A DNA stretch of 64,000 bases, from the NCBI GenBank assembly GCA_003864495.1, contig ML133465.1, positions 558,001-622,000 of the forward strand, in the 5' to 3' direction. Within the stretch, counting starts at the first letter, position 1. Every line of letters starts with the position of its first letter. Of the stretch, positions 1 through 12,730 are shown in pieces. The position numbers were made by a program, and so were the translations under genes. The notes under the pieces were generated by a model. That model searched no databases, was not told the origin of the DNA, and was given only the letters and a program-made list of their open reading frames with translations. Origin of the DNA: Nemopilema nomurai. Lineage: Eukaryota > Cnidaria > Scyphozoa > Rhizostomeae > Rhizostomatidae.

Positions 1-3000
1 GAGCGACCTCTCTGTACTTTAGCATCAATGAGTTTGGATTGCAAATGAAACGTTTTTATGATCCTGACTGTTTTGGATCTTTTTGACGAAGTGTCCTTGG
101 CCAATACGTATGATGAGATTCTGGACAGTTCCATTTCAAACGACCAACATTTGAAACGTTGAAAACAAAAGCGCGAGGTCTGTAGTTGAACTTATTTTTT
201 GCCTGGTCTTCTTTATTATGGAACTAAGAATTTCTTAATCAACGTACCACATTTAATTTGTAAAAATAAGAGAAACAAGCCTTAGCCAAACCTTAATAAC
301 AATGATAGTCAGCGCCGTTAGCAATGTGAATCAACAAGGAACTTATTTTTCAAAAAATCTCGCCATTTTGAATTTTGCTCTTTTCAGAGGTTGTTCTATC
401 CCCAAGCATGGACTGCGCAGCCATTGGATAGGTCTAGAAGATAGGTCTGAAAGCGCACATAATTGTGGAGCTTTAGTTTTTTCATTGAAATTAATGGTTG
501 ATCGGTCGTAATCTTGTTCTTTTTACGTCATGTATCATTTTATGTCATTGTGTCGTTGCCGTTATTGCGATTCTGTTGGTTGTTGTAGAGTCACATATCA
601 CTGTTGATTGTCACTTCTAATTATATTCAGCGTTATTTATGATCATTAGTCAGTCTTGTTGAAATCAAATTGAGATACATTGGTTTGTTGACTACGCTGA
701 TGTCTCACTTGGCTTAGGCCTTAAGGCATCTTCTTCCGCGCTAGCAAAGAACCCAATATCATTACACAACGATGAGAAGCTACATATGCACGGTAGCCAA
801 GGAGGTCCGCGACCGAAAAGGTTGACAATCACTGTATTGGAGGTCACACAATTTTGGGAGTCATAGAGAGTGCGGAAAAATAACCGACCCGAGGAGACTC
901 GAACCCACGACCCCTGAATTTGCACGCCAAGTGCTCTACCGCTGAGCTATATGAGAAATCCTGTTGCCTATGACAATTTTGGGAATCCAAATTTCATTGT
1001 TCTGTCGCCGGTAGGATGTCACCTTATAGTTGTGGTACCATAATTGTAGTGATTCAACAGATTTCTTTCACTTAATATCAACTTATGAAAGGGGCGTTGG
1101 TCGCACTTTTAACCGAAGTAGAGGGCGTGGTCCAAGAAATCTTTCTTGACACCCGCCTTCCTCTCTCTTTGCCCCTCCACTAAAATTTCCTGGCGACTCC
1201 AGTGTGTATGGCTCGGTAAAATGTTCATCGAAATGTTCAATTATACTTCTTAATTATACTGGCAACTTTATGTAATCATATTGCTACATTTCGTGCTATT
1301 TAGCTTATTTGTCGTGTATAGGGAATTTTCAACACAAAACCCTCATATGCCATCAAATAATGAGAAAAATAGGACGGATGTCAATCTCGGAAATAACTTA
1401 CAAGCAAAGCCTGATCGTGTTTTAAATAATTTAGTGCAGATTAGATAGATTGAGAGCAGCTTTTGCAAGAAATACAAGCAAGGTCACGGGCCTAACTGTT
1501 TCTCGGTGTCCGAAAAGCCTCATATTCTTGGTGCTGAGAGAATCTGATCGGATTATGAATGAATCCACTTTGACAATACGTTCGCCTGTTCACTATAAGT
1601 ACCAAAGTTAAACTTATTTGGTTAAGCTTCCATAAAATCTGTAACTACAACAGTTTTGCACCACGTCATAGTGGTCGACTTTCACATGTTGCAATCCATT
1701 TCTCAGCACGATTGGGGATCTGCCTATGCCTCCTTCCGTCAAAATCATTATCATTATCCTCATTATTTGCATCGAACCTTCCTAAATGCGACCATAAAAC
1801 AAGATGATTTTTGTTAAGCTGGTAGCCCTTCCAAATAATCGTAACGCTTATTTTGGAAGAATCCTGCCCTTCCACGAGGGAGTTACCGCTCTGTGGGAGA
1901 ATATTGACCGAATTTAAGCATTTGTGATACCATTCGGAAGCACCAATCTATGGCAGTGGGCACTACCAATTTACCACTTTCTCCATCTACAAACTACAAG
2001 AGTTGATGACTAGGGGCGACCGGAGATCACCCATGACCCAGGTCTGATTCTAATACGTCATAAAATACGACAATTAAGATGATAGCCGGCAAAACCGATA
2101 CATGAAATTCTGGGATAAGTTGCTCAATAGCAGGAAACACACAAAGAAGTCTGTCAAGTCGGGTTTTGAAAATTCAAATGTCTGTTCAAAGCCATGCCGT
2201 TGATCCTTACACAGTAATAAAACTTTATACGGCGCAATGCTCGGTACATATTCTTGATCGAAATAATTTAAGAGACATATTTCGTCGCCTTTTCGTTATA
2301 CATGGGCCGTTAAAAACTCGAATGGGAGCGGAGAGGATTGTGGGTAGTTCCTCACTTCCCATGAGCTACATTTATCCGACGTATTACTGCAATTGGAATA
2401 TGACTTATTCACTACAAAATAATCCTATAACCTTTTATAGCATGCAGTTTAAGGCAATCCATCTTTTAAAGGGATGACTACTCTCATAAGTCCTTTTATA
2501 TATGAAGGGCCTTGATTAGCCAATCTACTGTAAGAAAGTGGAAATGGTTAAATAAAGTTGACAAATTCTAATAAAATGATATTTTTGAAAGGGCTGTTAA
2601 CCACACTTGATTCAACATTTCCCTCATAATAAATCTTAAAGAATGATCATCATACTACCAAAAGTGTCACATTAAGGAGCTCATTTAAACGATAATGTTT
2701 TTAGACTTAGTTTGATCCACTGTACCGGCTTTGCAGACTGCCAATGACTCCGGAGGCCATATTCGAGAGCTACAACAAGACGACACAGAGAATGTAAACA
2801 CGAACAATAAACGCAGATAGCATCCAAATGACGTCATTTGAACAAAGAGCATTTCATGGGTGGAAATGAGACGGTGCGTTGGAAAAGCAATCATTTTTGA
2901 TTTAATCTTTATGGGAGCAAAAAAACTACACAAAATCCAGCCCTCATAAACCGTCGAACACTCTTATATACATTTTGGACCGAAGCTCAACATCATGCAA

Positions 3001-5454
3001 GCTTATAACACCTGCTACATTCCCAAACGATTTTTCCCCATAGAAGCCGTGAATCTTCCCCCATAACATTCGATATAACTATTTTTATTCACACGCCAGA
3101 ATAAGAAAAGGTCTATTTTGTTAGAGATGAGAGATAAGACATATTTTTAAAATGTAACAAGTAACTTATTGCTATTGTATTTCAATTTACAACAGACCTT
3201 TCCTGTCACTTGGGAAACTCCAGCTTTCAACTGGGAATAATCAACGGAACGGAACGAGCCTCCTTTTTCTGCAAGAAAACGAGGTTAAAAGCATCATTAG
3301 TATACTTACGTTATGAGAGAGAGAGATTCTTTAAGGCTAAGTTCATTGAAGTTCATAAGTTCATTAGGGATTATAGAGCACGATGGTTAATGCCAATTGT
3401 TATCAAATCACGCCAATCCATCCACAGGGTGTTTAATTCTTAGTTGTTCTAGATAGTTAGTGAGTGTGCTACATAGTTAGTTATTCTAAATAATCTGCAA
3501 AGGTTTAAATATGACAAAAACAGCCAGAGACTAGACATTTTGTCAGCTTTCCTGCCAACGAAGGTAACAACTTTTGAAATGGCGGCTCACCACATCAAAA
3601 CTGTCTCATCAGTTTTAATTCAACGCTTAATCTATGGTAGAACTTTCGTGAGCATACAAAATGCTTCAGTTTCTTTGACCTTAAAGTAGCTTCTACTCTT
3701 TTTAACTCTTCATCGCCAACGTTTGAAATAATAGACAATAAAACTATCAACAGAAAACAAATATACAATGTAAATATTTTCAGCACTGCTAGAACAGGCG
3801 GGAACGCAGAAGGCTATGCGCGATTTCTGACCACGAGGTCTCCTGCTGCTAAACAATATATATTACCTTTTTTCTCGTCTCCAAACAAATCTGCACTTGA
3901 TATTGCATTTGACCCATGGTACCTATCTAGCCTATCACGTGTTTCGTCATCCTAAAACGAAACCAAAAGACACCATGCACTTTACAAACTGCGATCTCCC
4001 CGCCCAGCCAACCAGCCACAACAAAGTCTTTAATAATATAGCGAAGATGCTTCTGTATTACTGATCAGTGATATGTTTATTAATTGACCACTTAATCCCA
4101 CCAACAGCAGAGATTTCCAATCAAAGGCACAATGAGCAATTTTATGAAGAAAACAGGGATATTCTTTCAAAAAATCTTCTTTCAAAATGGAAATAATGGC
4201 TCAAGGTGAAGAAACACCTGTTCCCTAAAACCTGAAAGAAGGCGATACGAGATGCTTGTTCAAGATGAGTGGGCTTGAATTCTGTCCGGCCATTCAAGAC
4301 ACTGACATGGAGGTATTCTTACGCCTCAATCACGGGAATATACCAATGGTAGCATAACACTTGGACCATCTGAAAACTGGACAAAACAAACCTCCTTTTT
4401 ATCACCAAAAACATCTCTTGATGAAATTGATTTTGCATTTCCGAATTTTTTTTGAATTTCATCTGAAACACAAAGGGTGGTCAAAGAGAACGTAAAAATA
4501 AAAGGAATTGTTCATTGCGTAAAGAGTTTATTGAAACTTTTTATTCGAAATCAAGACGAAGTACCCCGAAGTGAAAAATAAATACAAAAAACTTAGATAC
4601 CTGTAGGTGGCTCTGAATATTCCTTTTTGTTTGATCTTGACCTAAAAATAAATTTACGAAAGTAGAAGACACTGAAGTCTTTCTTGCTATATTTGCTTTA
4701 AAATGGAAAAATATGAAATGATGGGAGTGGCAACTAATTATGCTGATGAATTAAATATAATGAAAATATCGAATCCACATAATCACCTTGATTCCTCGTG
4801 AGATCGGTTGTAGGACCTGTTTGGAGAAAATGATCAAAAGCATGGTTTGATAGGAAATAAACTCGTAACAGATACACAAAAGAAAAACACATATATTTTC
4901 ATTAGTCAACTTGGAATGGCGAAATTCCATTTTTTTAAAAGGTTACTTTTCCAGTGCTCAACACATATGGTGGTATCTGAATTCAAATTATTACAAGTAA
5001 ACCAAAGGATTAAACTACAAGTAAAGAGCAACGATCTTCTTAATTATTCAAATGAATTTCGTAACAGTTGCCAAATGCTTTTTACGTGGTGCGTATTAGA
5101 ATTAGGACGAGGAATTAACTAAGAGCTTATCTGACTTCGCTCGAAATTGGTTTATCCCCAGATAAATTTTTTTAAATTTTGGATTAAAGTGGATTAACGA
5201 TCGAGGGTTAAGATTATCTGTGTTACCTGTAATCATTGCTATCTCTGGTGCCAATGCTTCTGCCAGCGTAACTAGCCTCGTATCTAAATCAAACGATTTA
5301 TCTAAGTATATTTTGATGTGATATAACTTATACGCCTCCAATTTTATGGATTAGTTTGCATGCGGTATATATGGTACCAGGATTGAAATCGTAACGAGTT
5401 ACGATGGAGTGCGTGATATTATCGTAAATCCTGAAACCAGGGTTGAAAGTATTA
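1..5454. other. no gene supported (apart from SINE at 855-957)
   Basis: Scattered short open frames on both strands, none longer than about 100 codons and none recognisable. The missing C-terminal exons of the ArfGAP gene were looked for here and not found. Confidence 0.6.
855..957 (-). mobile_element. tRNA-derived SINE copy 1
   Basis: On the minus strand a degenerate tRNA head carries box A (TAGCTCAGCGGTAGAGC) and box B (GGTTCGAGTC), followed by a tail reading GGTCGGTTATTTTTCCGC and then ACTCTCTATGA. The anticodon stem does not pair, so it is not a working tRNA. The tail recurs in copy 2 at 17768-17812. Confidence 0.7.
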
Positions 5455-5799
5455 AGGCCCATTTCCACTTCGTTCGGATATCGCATTTCGCATGCGATCT
5501 ACGAATTGCGAACACATGCGAACCCAATACACACTTCAGGCGATGCCAATGCGATTTGAAAGAATCTTTTTTGTTAAATTAATCAAATAGATCGTCTTCT
5601 AGAAATTTGAAGAACATTGAAGAAAATAATCGGTTGCTGATTGGTTATCCTTCTTCCGGGAGTTTTGTTCGCATACGATGGTTTGCAAGAAAATCAAAGC
5701 TTGCGAACAGGTCAAAATCGCATTGCAAACGTTCGCTGCGAATTTCGAACAAAAGATCACATGCGATTTCCAAATTACGAATGAAGTGGAAATGGGCCT
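5455..5799. mobile_element. Harbinger-type MITE, 345 bp
   Basis: Inverted termini AGGCCCATTTCCACTTC at both ends, flanked by 3-bp TTA duplications (5452-5454 and 5800-5802), the target preference of PIF/Harbinger elements. The interior is rich in TTCGCA/TGCGAA words in both orientations. No protein is encoded. It lies just beyond the 3' end of the ArfGAP gene. Confidence 0.8.
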
Positions 5800-6413
5800 T
5801 TACGGGTTACGAGGGAATACGAAATGTTACTAAGGCCGCGAAATGCGTTTACGATTCAAGCGAATTAATCACTTAAATGAAGAGTATGAACTGGTTTGAG
5901 CATGACATTCGGAATTTAAAACCGGAATATGATTTATATAATAACAACAAATGAATTCGAAAAGAGATTGGTGATGATAAAAACAAAATCAAACTGTCAT
6001 GAAATGGTTTATCTGAAAAAAGCTCGGCCATTTCTTAACGATCATTGTACATTCTATAGTTTCTAGCCCCATTTTCTTGTAATACTACTCCAATCGCATT
6101 AAACTGTAAAACAGTGTGGAAATCAGATAGCAAAAGAGCAAGGAAAATATCTTGTGAGGTAACGGGGTCTGTCTTGAATCAAACACTGTTTAATATCAGC
6201 ATAATGCCTTTCAAGCTGCTTAATGCAATGCGCGGGGAAAATGAGCCAGCTCTGCCTTGTCATCTATTCAAGGCTGCGCCATAAAAGAAGCTTAAGAAAG
6301 AAATGCCATGCAATTGCATGTGTATTGCCGGCACAAACAGAAAAGGTTGGATGATACTTTTCTATACTTCACTCAAATGTCAATTAAGGCCCTAATACTA
6401 TAAGTTCTGGTAT

Positions 6414-6419
6414 TTTAAT
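6414..6419 (-). promoter_or_regulatory. possible ATTAAA poly(A) signal of the ArfGAP gene
   Basis: ATTAAA on the minus strand, 24 bases after the TAA of the ArfGAP reading frame. Its position would support 6443 being the true end of the gene, but such hexamers are common in AT-rich DNA. Confidence 0.25.
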
Positions 6420-6442
6420 ATGTGATTATAATGAGGGCCTAC

Positions 6443-9400
6443 TTAAAGGCTGGCTAAACGGTCATACAATACGTACGCTGGTGGTTCTTCTTGATACGGA
6501 GGCGAAGAGTCATCCATTCCATATCTAGGGGATAAGTCAAATCTAGCAAACTAATACTGGAAGATACAAACAATTGTGGAAGATACAAACAATTGTGACA
6601 ACCAGGCAAGCTAAGGAAGAACATGTAGCGGCTACCAAACTCTAACTGTTTGAATAGCAACAATGAGCATATCAGCATTAGTATTAATAAGACTCAATCT
6701 AGGCAGCTATAATAGACATTCTATTGCAGAGAGAAAAGTAACAAAACACCAAAAGTGTCACTCACGAATCAAAGAAGCCAGAGGAAGCAGAGGCAGAGGT
6801 GTATCTATCTTTAAAGGCAGAGCCACTGGCACTGGCATCAACTTGTTCCACTGTGTTCATACTGTCCGATGCCGAATGTCCGATACCACTGGAAAAACAT
6901 GAACATACACATATACCATATGTACAATACAAATCTATCACGTTGGAAAACGTTTGTAGACAGTAGAATGAGCCAGTACAAGGCACCACTCTCTATCTCT
7001 CATTGTCTCTCTTTATCTCGCTAAACAAGTATAATACAAAGACTTCGGTAGTAAAAATGACAGGAAACAAATCGAAGCATACCCCCTGTGTCCAGCAAAG
7101 CCCATTCCTAGGCGCTCCATCTGCTGTGCTTTCTTAGGGTCCATCTGTTTCAGCTTCTGTTCTTCTTTTAGCATGTTCTGTGTTTTGTATTGAAGAGAGG
7201 CAGATGGGCCGGGGGATGCCTCTGCTGGTACAGACTCCTTCATTTTGTCCATCTGCTGTGCTTCGTTTTCAATCTCAGCAAAGCTTGAGCTCACCTAATT
7301 GAACACAGGGAACTAGGCTCAAAAAGCAGCCAAAGTGAAAGTAAACACACACAAAAATGATACACATAATACGCTACAGGATAGATTCTAAAGGGTTTCT
7401 TAATACGTGACTATAATACAAGATAACTTCTTTTCTGCTGAGAAATTCTCAGTCAATAGCCACCGAAATAGCTCCTATAGTGATCAGGAAATGTTTCGTT
7501 CAATTCAGAGTTGATTCACCAACCAATTAAACTGGACTGTTTTATTACCGAATGAGAATGACAGCCACGTAAATCAGATCAAAAGAAAGTACAACATAGC
7601 CAACCAATACAAAACATACATCTAATTGAAGCGCAACAAAACAGAAAGATAATTTGTTGCAATTACCTTTGTTGCTCCAAGACCAGATTTTTTGGCTCCC
7701 ATCTAAGATGGAAAATAGCCAAAATAATCATTCTATTATAATGAGTTACCAATGTTACGGTTGTTTCCCAAGAAAAAATTGATAAGCAATGAGGACGCGA
7801 GTTAGCGGTTTTAAATGAGTAATGAAACATAACCTCCATCGTATATGGACCCCAAACTTCTCCACCATGGACCTTTAAGAATACTTGCAGAGGTCACTAT
7901 ATGCTCTTTCAATTAAGGAACATGTATCTTCATGTATCATAGCTTTGGAACTTCATCCGGGACAAAACCAGGAGAGTGCCAAATAACCAAAAAAGTAACT
8001 GAATGTAAAACCCATTTGACAAAACAAGATCAACTTCCCTGCCAATATTACTATGATCAGTAGCACTAAGCAAAGACAACAAACTTTCCTGCATAAGTAG
8101 TTGATGTATCTATGTCTAAACTAAGTGTATCTGGTGCAATTATTACAGTTGTCTAAAGAATCATGTTTGATCCTTCTAAAGCGGGTGAGCAGCACAAAGA
8201 GCTAGACAAATTGCACTAAATGACCAAAACTTACACCCCCTTTCTTCTTTGTCATAGCTGACTTGGGTTTTCTTGATCCAATGGTAGAAACCCTTACATC
8301 TACAATACAAATTACACACTTAAACTTACAATAGCAGGCATGTGAAAAAGCTGAAATGATGTATTATTTCACACCAATGAACTACCAAGTTATCTGTTCA
8401 AGTATACCTCCAGAATGAGAAGGTTACAGCATCTAAGCTAATGAAAAAGATGAAGAAAAATTACCTAGTTTAATAGTGAAATGTAAATTTATCATGCAGT
8501 ATTTGTGGAGCATGGCAATGTAAAATGGCTTAGTTTGAAGAAATAGAAGGAATATACCTTTAGTTGTTGAGGTTTTTGGTGGTGAAACACTGAGTGACCC
8601 AAAATCAGCAAGCTTTTCTGCATCTTTGTCTACAAGAAACTCAGCACTCCATCATTCTGGCAAATTTATACTCAAGAATCAGGAAGGAATTTATACTCAA
8701 GAAGGAGATAATGAGTTAATAAAATTTAATGAAGTTTAGAAACTGCAGGATTCCTCACTTGAATTTCCATTATTTGTTGGAGTGATGGTTCTTGGACTAG
8801 GTGCAGTTGGAGCCTGTGAAATATTGCTTACTGCATGTGACTCATCAAAGAAATCTGCTTCCTTTTCTTCAGAATTCACAGTTGTCGTCTGCTGATGGGC
8901 ATCAATATGCAACTAGAATGCATTAAATGGATAGTTATGATTAAAGATGCAATTGCAAACAAAAAGAGGGTAAACAAGCTTTGAGAAACAATGAATGATG
9001 AACAAAAAAAGGGCACAGTGATATTTTAAGAAAATGCACTACTTCTAACTGACAAAACACTTTCATAAAAGTTTAAGCAAAAAAGAGGACATCACATTAG
9101 AGAAAAAGAATGAAAATGTTTGAATTAGGGAAAAGCCTAAATTTGGATGAAGTCACATATGACAAAAAAACAGATGCTGATCATATAGTGTTGATAAACT
9201 TATACCTAAAAGTATTTATAAACTTACTGTGCTACTCCCATACTGCTGGCATGCTTTTCTGGCAAGAGTTGATAGTTTTTCTCTGTACATTGCAGCTACC
9301 CTACTGTTATCAAAAGAAGCAATTTCAGAAATCTGGAACATCAATTCTAACTACTGAACCCAAAGAAATGATTCTTTACGTACATACATGCATATTCTTC

Positions 9401-12399
9401 TTAAATAACACAACAATTTCAATGACAGTAAATGGTGACACACTTTAAAAATAAAAACACAATGCAACATTTGAATGACCATGTTTTGAGCCAATACTTT
9501 GCTAAACCTGGTTCCTACATATCTTGCTTCCTTTGATTCTATCATGGATTAGAATTAGATACATTTAAAAACAAATCTGAGTTGATATTAATCAGACCCC
9601 CAAACTAGCCTGAACCAGAGTACACTGTTAAGCGGGTCTATTTACACAAAATAATATATAAAAAGGAAAACTTTCTAGATTTCTTGTCTTACCTTTTATA
9701 CTTTGCCACTGAATCAGTGGTTGTCAAATTGTGTTGTCTAAAAAATGCATTCTGCAAAAGATTTGAAAATATTGCTTTACTGAGAGTATTAAATTTTAGA
9801 GAGTATTAAATTTTGAAAAAGCTTTCAAAATATTTGCTTCAACTAATTTTGTAATTTGAGGTTCTTTCTGCTAGAAATCTACAAACACAATAAATAGACA
9901 AAACCTGGAACAACCCTTTGAACCATAAACAGCAAAGAAAGTGAAACTATCACAATAATATGGCAAATAAAGAAAAAACAATTCTGTGACTCTTTTGATG
10001 TGTGGATTTGCAGTGAATTTCATTTTTGATTTTATGAACACTCTGGAAGTCAACAGCCTATAATTAGTATGCTACACAAATTTCTCAAATAACATCTCTA
10101 ACAGTATATATGTACCATTAAAACATAATAAATTAAGAGCAGCAATGCATTGCAGTACTCACAGCTCTTGCATTACCACCAACTTGCATGCTACGCAGTT
10201 GAAGCCATGTCCAATTAGTATCAAGTTGTATTGACCTAAAGATTTCAAGATAAAATAATATATATACAACATAAAATAAGCTTAAATTGCAAAGAGGATA
10301 CAGTTACCTGACAAAAGCTGATGATTTTTCTTGGTAGAAATCTTTACCCTGATTTCCATTGAAATTCTATTTAAAACAAGAACTATGCATTTCAGGCTAG
10401 AGAAATAAATCAAGAGATTCAAAATACCTTTTGAAAATTTTGAAAAAAACATCACACCCAAACAATACTCATGATGGGACACTGACATATTGCTGAAATT
10501 CCATTTTAAAGCTTATCTGTCAATGTGTTCGTGACATTTTCTGCCAACAAACTGATATGCTATACTCAACAACTTCTAGATGCACATAAAAACCCTTGCA
10601 CACATAATCTAAGCCTAACTAACTTGACTGATGTAGGTAAACAAAACATTTCCTGAGCCCTAGTCTCCAAACTAAGCTCAAGACTCCAGACTTTGGATCT
10701 GGAACGTAAGCTAACAAAATAGGGTTCTTACCTTATAAATGTAAGATGCACTCCAAGCGACCTGTGGACTGCGGAGCAATCAATGCAAAGGAAGACACCA
10801 TATGTCACAGATGCCCATGTTGAATTTGATGCATGGCAGTCAAAGCACATCTAGAATGTGTTTATTGAATTTTGAAACCTTTCAAGTTTTGGTATCAACA
10901 AAAAGATGTCAAGAAATTAATTTGCCATACGCAAGCATGCAAATCTGAACTTTGTATTAAACTTATAACATACATTGTAAAAGAAGGAAGGGATTGCCAC
11001 AAAGCATATTTTGGCTCAACAAAGAGAATAAGTAATATTAGCCACGGGATGTTCACTGCAGTTTTCTTATCTTTGTTGTGATACCTACCTTATCCTTTAG
11101 TTTGCCCCAGGAAACATTGAAACATTGGCTGTTTTCTCCAAATTTAAAATGATACTGAACCACTATTCTAAGTCCCTCACCAAACAATATGTGTGTGCCT
11201 AACTTTCTCGACTCATTGTATAAAACAAGCTCTCACTCACTAATTTTCAATTGGCATCACTCACGCTTATCACTAGAAAAGCATTTTTTTATAGATAAAT
11301 TCAATAGAAAAATTTCAATGTGGATAGTACTAAAACTTCACAAAGAATCACTCAGCATATGTTTGTAGTAATGGTAGTCCTAAAAACATCAGTATTGCAC
11401 ACAATTTAAGGTGGACCTGGAAACACAGGATTGATCTACTACTCAGCAGAATGAGCTAGATGTATTAAGCTTTAATGACTCAGGATAGTTTTCTCTTGCT
11501 TATTATGTTGCTTTGTCTGATTCTGATCTTCTTAATTATGATTCCCAACTATGGTCTGATTTCTATTTCTCTTACTTTTTGCAAAGCTTTTGAAACCACA
11601 AAACAGGAATTAAAATAAACTCATTTAATACTTTTACTATAAAAAGCATAACAAGGCTTTAATACAAACTTCATATCAGTTAGAGAAAAGGCTTGTAAAT
11701 CACTAAATTGATGACTAATCCCACATTTTACACACAATTTTGCTTTTAATTTTTAAAAATATTAGCAAGTGCCTAAATTAGTGAAACTAAATCCAAAGAG
11801 ATGCCTTCATAGATGAGCAGATGTGTTCAAACAGATATTTTTCAGGTCAAAGGGCAAACTATAAACTTTATCTTCTTCTTAAATTAATTCTAACCATAAA
11901 ATGACATCAATTTTTTCCTTGATACTAATTTGATATTTCTCCTTGAAAATTAACATGGGAATGAAACAAAAGTAAATCAACAAATGGACAACATGAAGTA
12001 GAAATCCAAAACAATTTGAAAACATTGGCACAATAAATTTTTAATCGAAATCAAAATCGATAATAGTCCAACTTCTGATTCAATCTCGATAGGTAGTGAA
12101 ATACATTTCTCACTTAAGTTGATTACATAACAATAAAGGGGCAAAAGGCTCGAAAGAGTTGTTTACAAAGCCAAAAATCACGGAAAATACCGGCAACGAG
12201 GAGGTTTTTCGTACAATATTTTCGCCAAAGCATTTCTCATCGATCTATGATTCCCTTCAAATGGAGCCAGCTGAATAAGAAAACTCATTGCCTAACCAAA
12301 ATTTAAGTTAGTATCACCAACCTTATTCTCTGCTGTGGACGATTTCAGCCTTTTAAAGGCATGCTGTAAATCTTTGGCAGGAACCCTGTCTTCCGCCAT
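6443..12399 (-). CDS. ARFGAP2/3: ARFGAP2/3-type ADP-ribosylation factor GTPase-activating protein
   Basis: Stimulates GTP hydrolysis on Arf1 during COPI coat cycling at the Golgi, as known for the family. Twelve exons, minus strand: 12322-12399, 10732-10850, 10163-10235, 9693-9751, 9228-9303, 8759-8912, 8558-8629, 8235-8299, 7667-7702, 7083-7294, 6766-6888, 6443-6524. The 382-residue product has the ArfGAP zinc finger with Cys28, Cys31, Cys48 and Cys51 (C-x2-C-x16-C-x2-C) and the arginine finger at Arg56, then [25 protein letters not shown] and [14 protein letters not shown]. The Lys/Gly-rich GLGATK segment, the SFAEIE motif and ERLGMGF place it in ARFGAP2/3 rather than ARFGAP1. It is about 130 residues shorter than vertebrate members: the ISSD-type repeats and final amphipathic tail are not found. 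Either it truly ends at 6443, or exon 12 splices at a GT at 6477-6478 to exons outside the window. The start is the first ATG preceding the ArfGAP domain. Confidence 0.92.
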
Positions 12400-12501
12400 G
12401 ATGGATCCAAGTCGTATGAGCAAAACACGTCAGCTATGAGGCAGTGCTCCTGCGCAAACGTTTAACGGGAAGTTGATCAACCAGAAGAAAGAGATACTTT
12501 C

Positions 12502-12730
12502 AAGTTCCTAATTTAAGGGGGGTTTGGGCTCCATTTTAAGAAATCTTGCATTCCCATTTTTCATTTATTAACACCCCTAATTATGTATCTCTTACAAAAC
12601 TCCCCCCTAATGTTCTTATTTGCACATTTAAGAAAATCTAAGCATTTAAAAAATAATGTCCACTTCATTTTAGGGTTTTATAAAAATCTGCAAACCCCCT
12701 CCTAACTAGCCCCCCTACAACTAGGAACTT
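12502..12730. mobile_element. small inverted-repeat element (possible MITE)
   Basis: Ends AAGTTCCTAATTTAAGGGGG and AAGTTCCTAGTTGTAGGGGG are inverted copies about 230 bp apart; the interior contains further runs of C or G. No clear target duplication. It lies about 100 bp upstream of the ArfGAP start codon, so it may overlap that promoter. Confidence 0.45.

Noticed and set aside
899..957. Possible tRNA gene
   Set aside because: Box A and box B are present but the anticodon stem and acceptor do not pair; better explained as a SINE head.
3595..3786. 63-codon minus-strand frame with a signal-peptide-like start (MLKIFTLYICFLLIVLL)
   Set aside because: Single short frame with no splice context, homology or neighbouring support; AT-rich DNA often yields such stretches.
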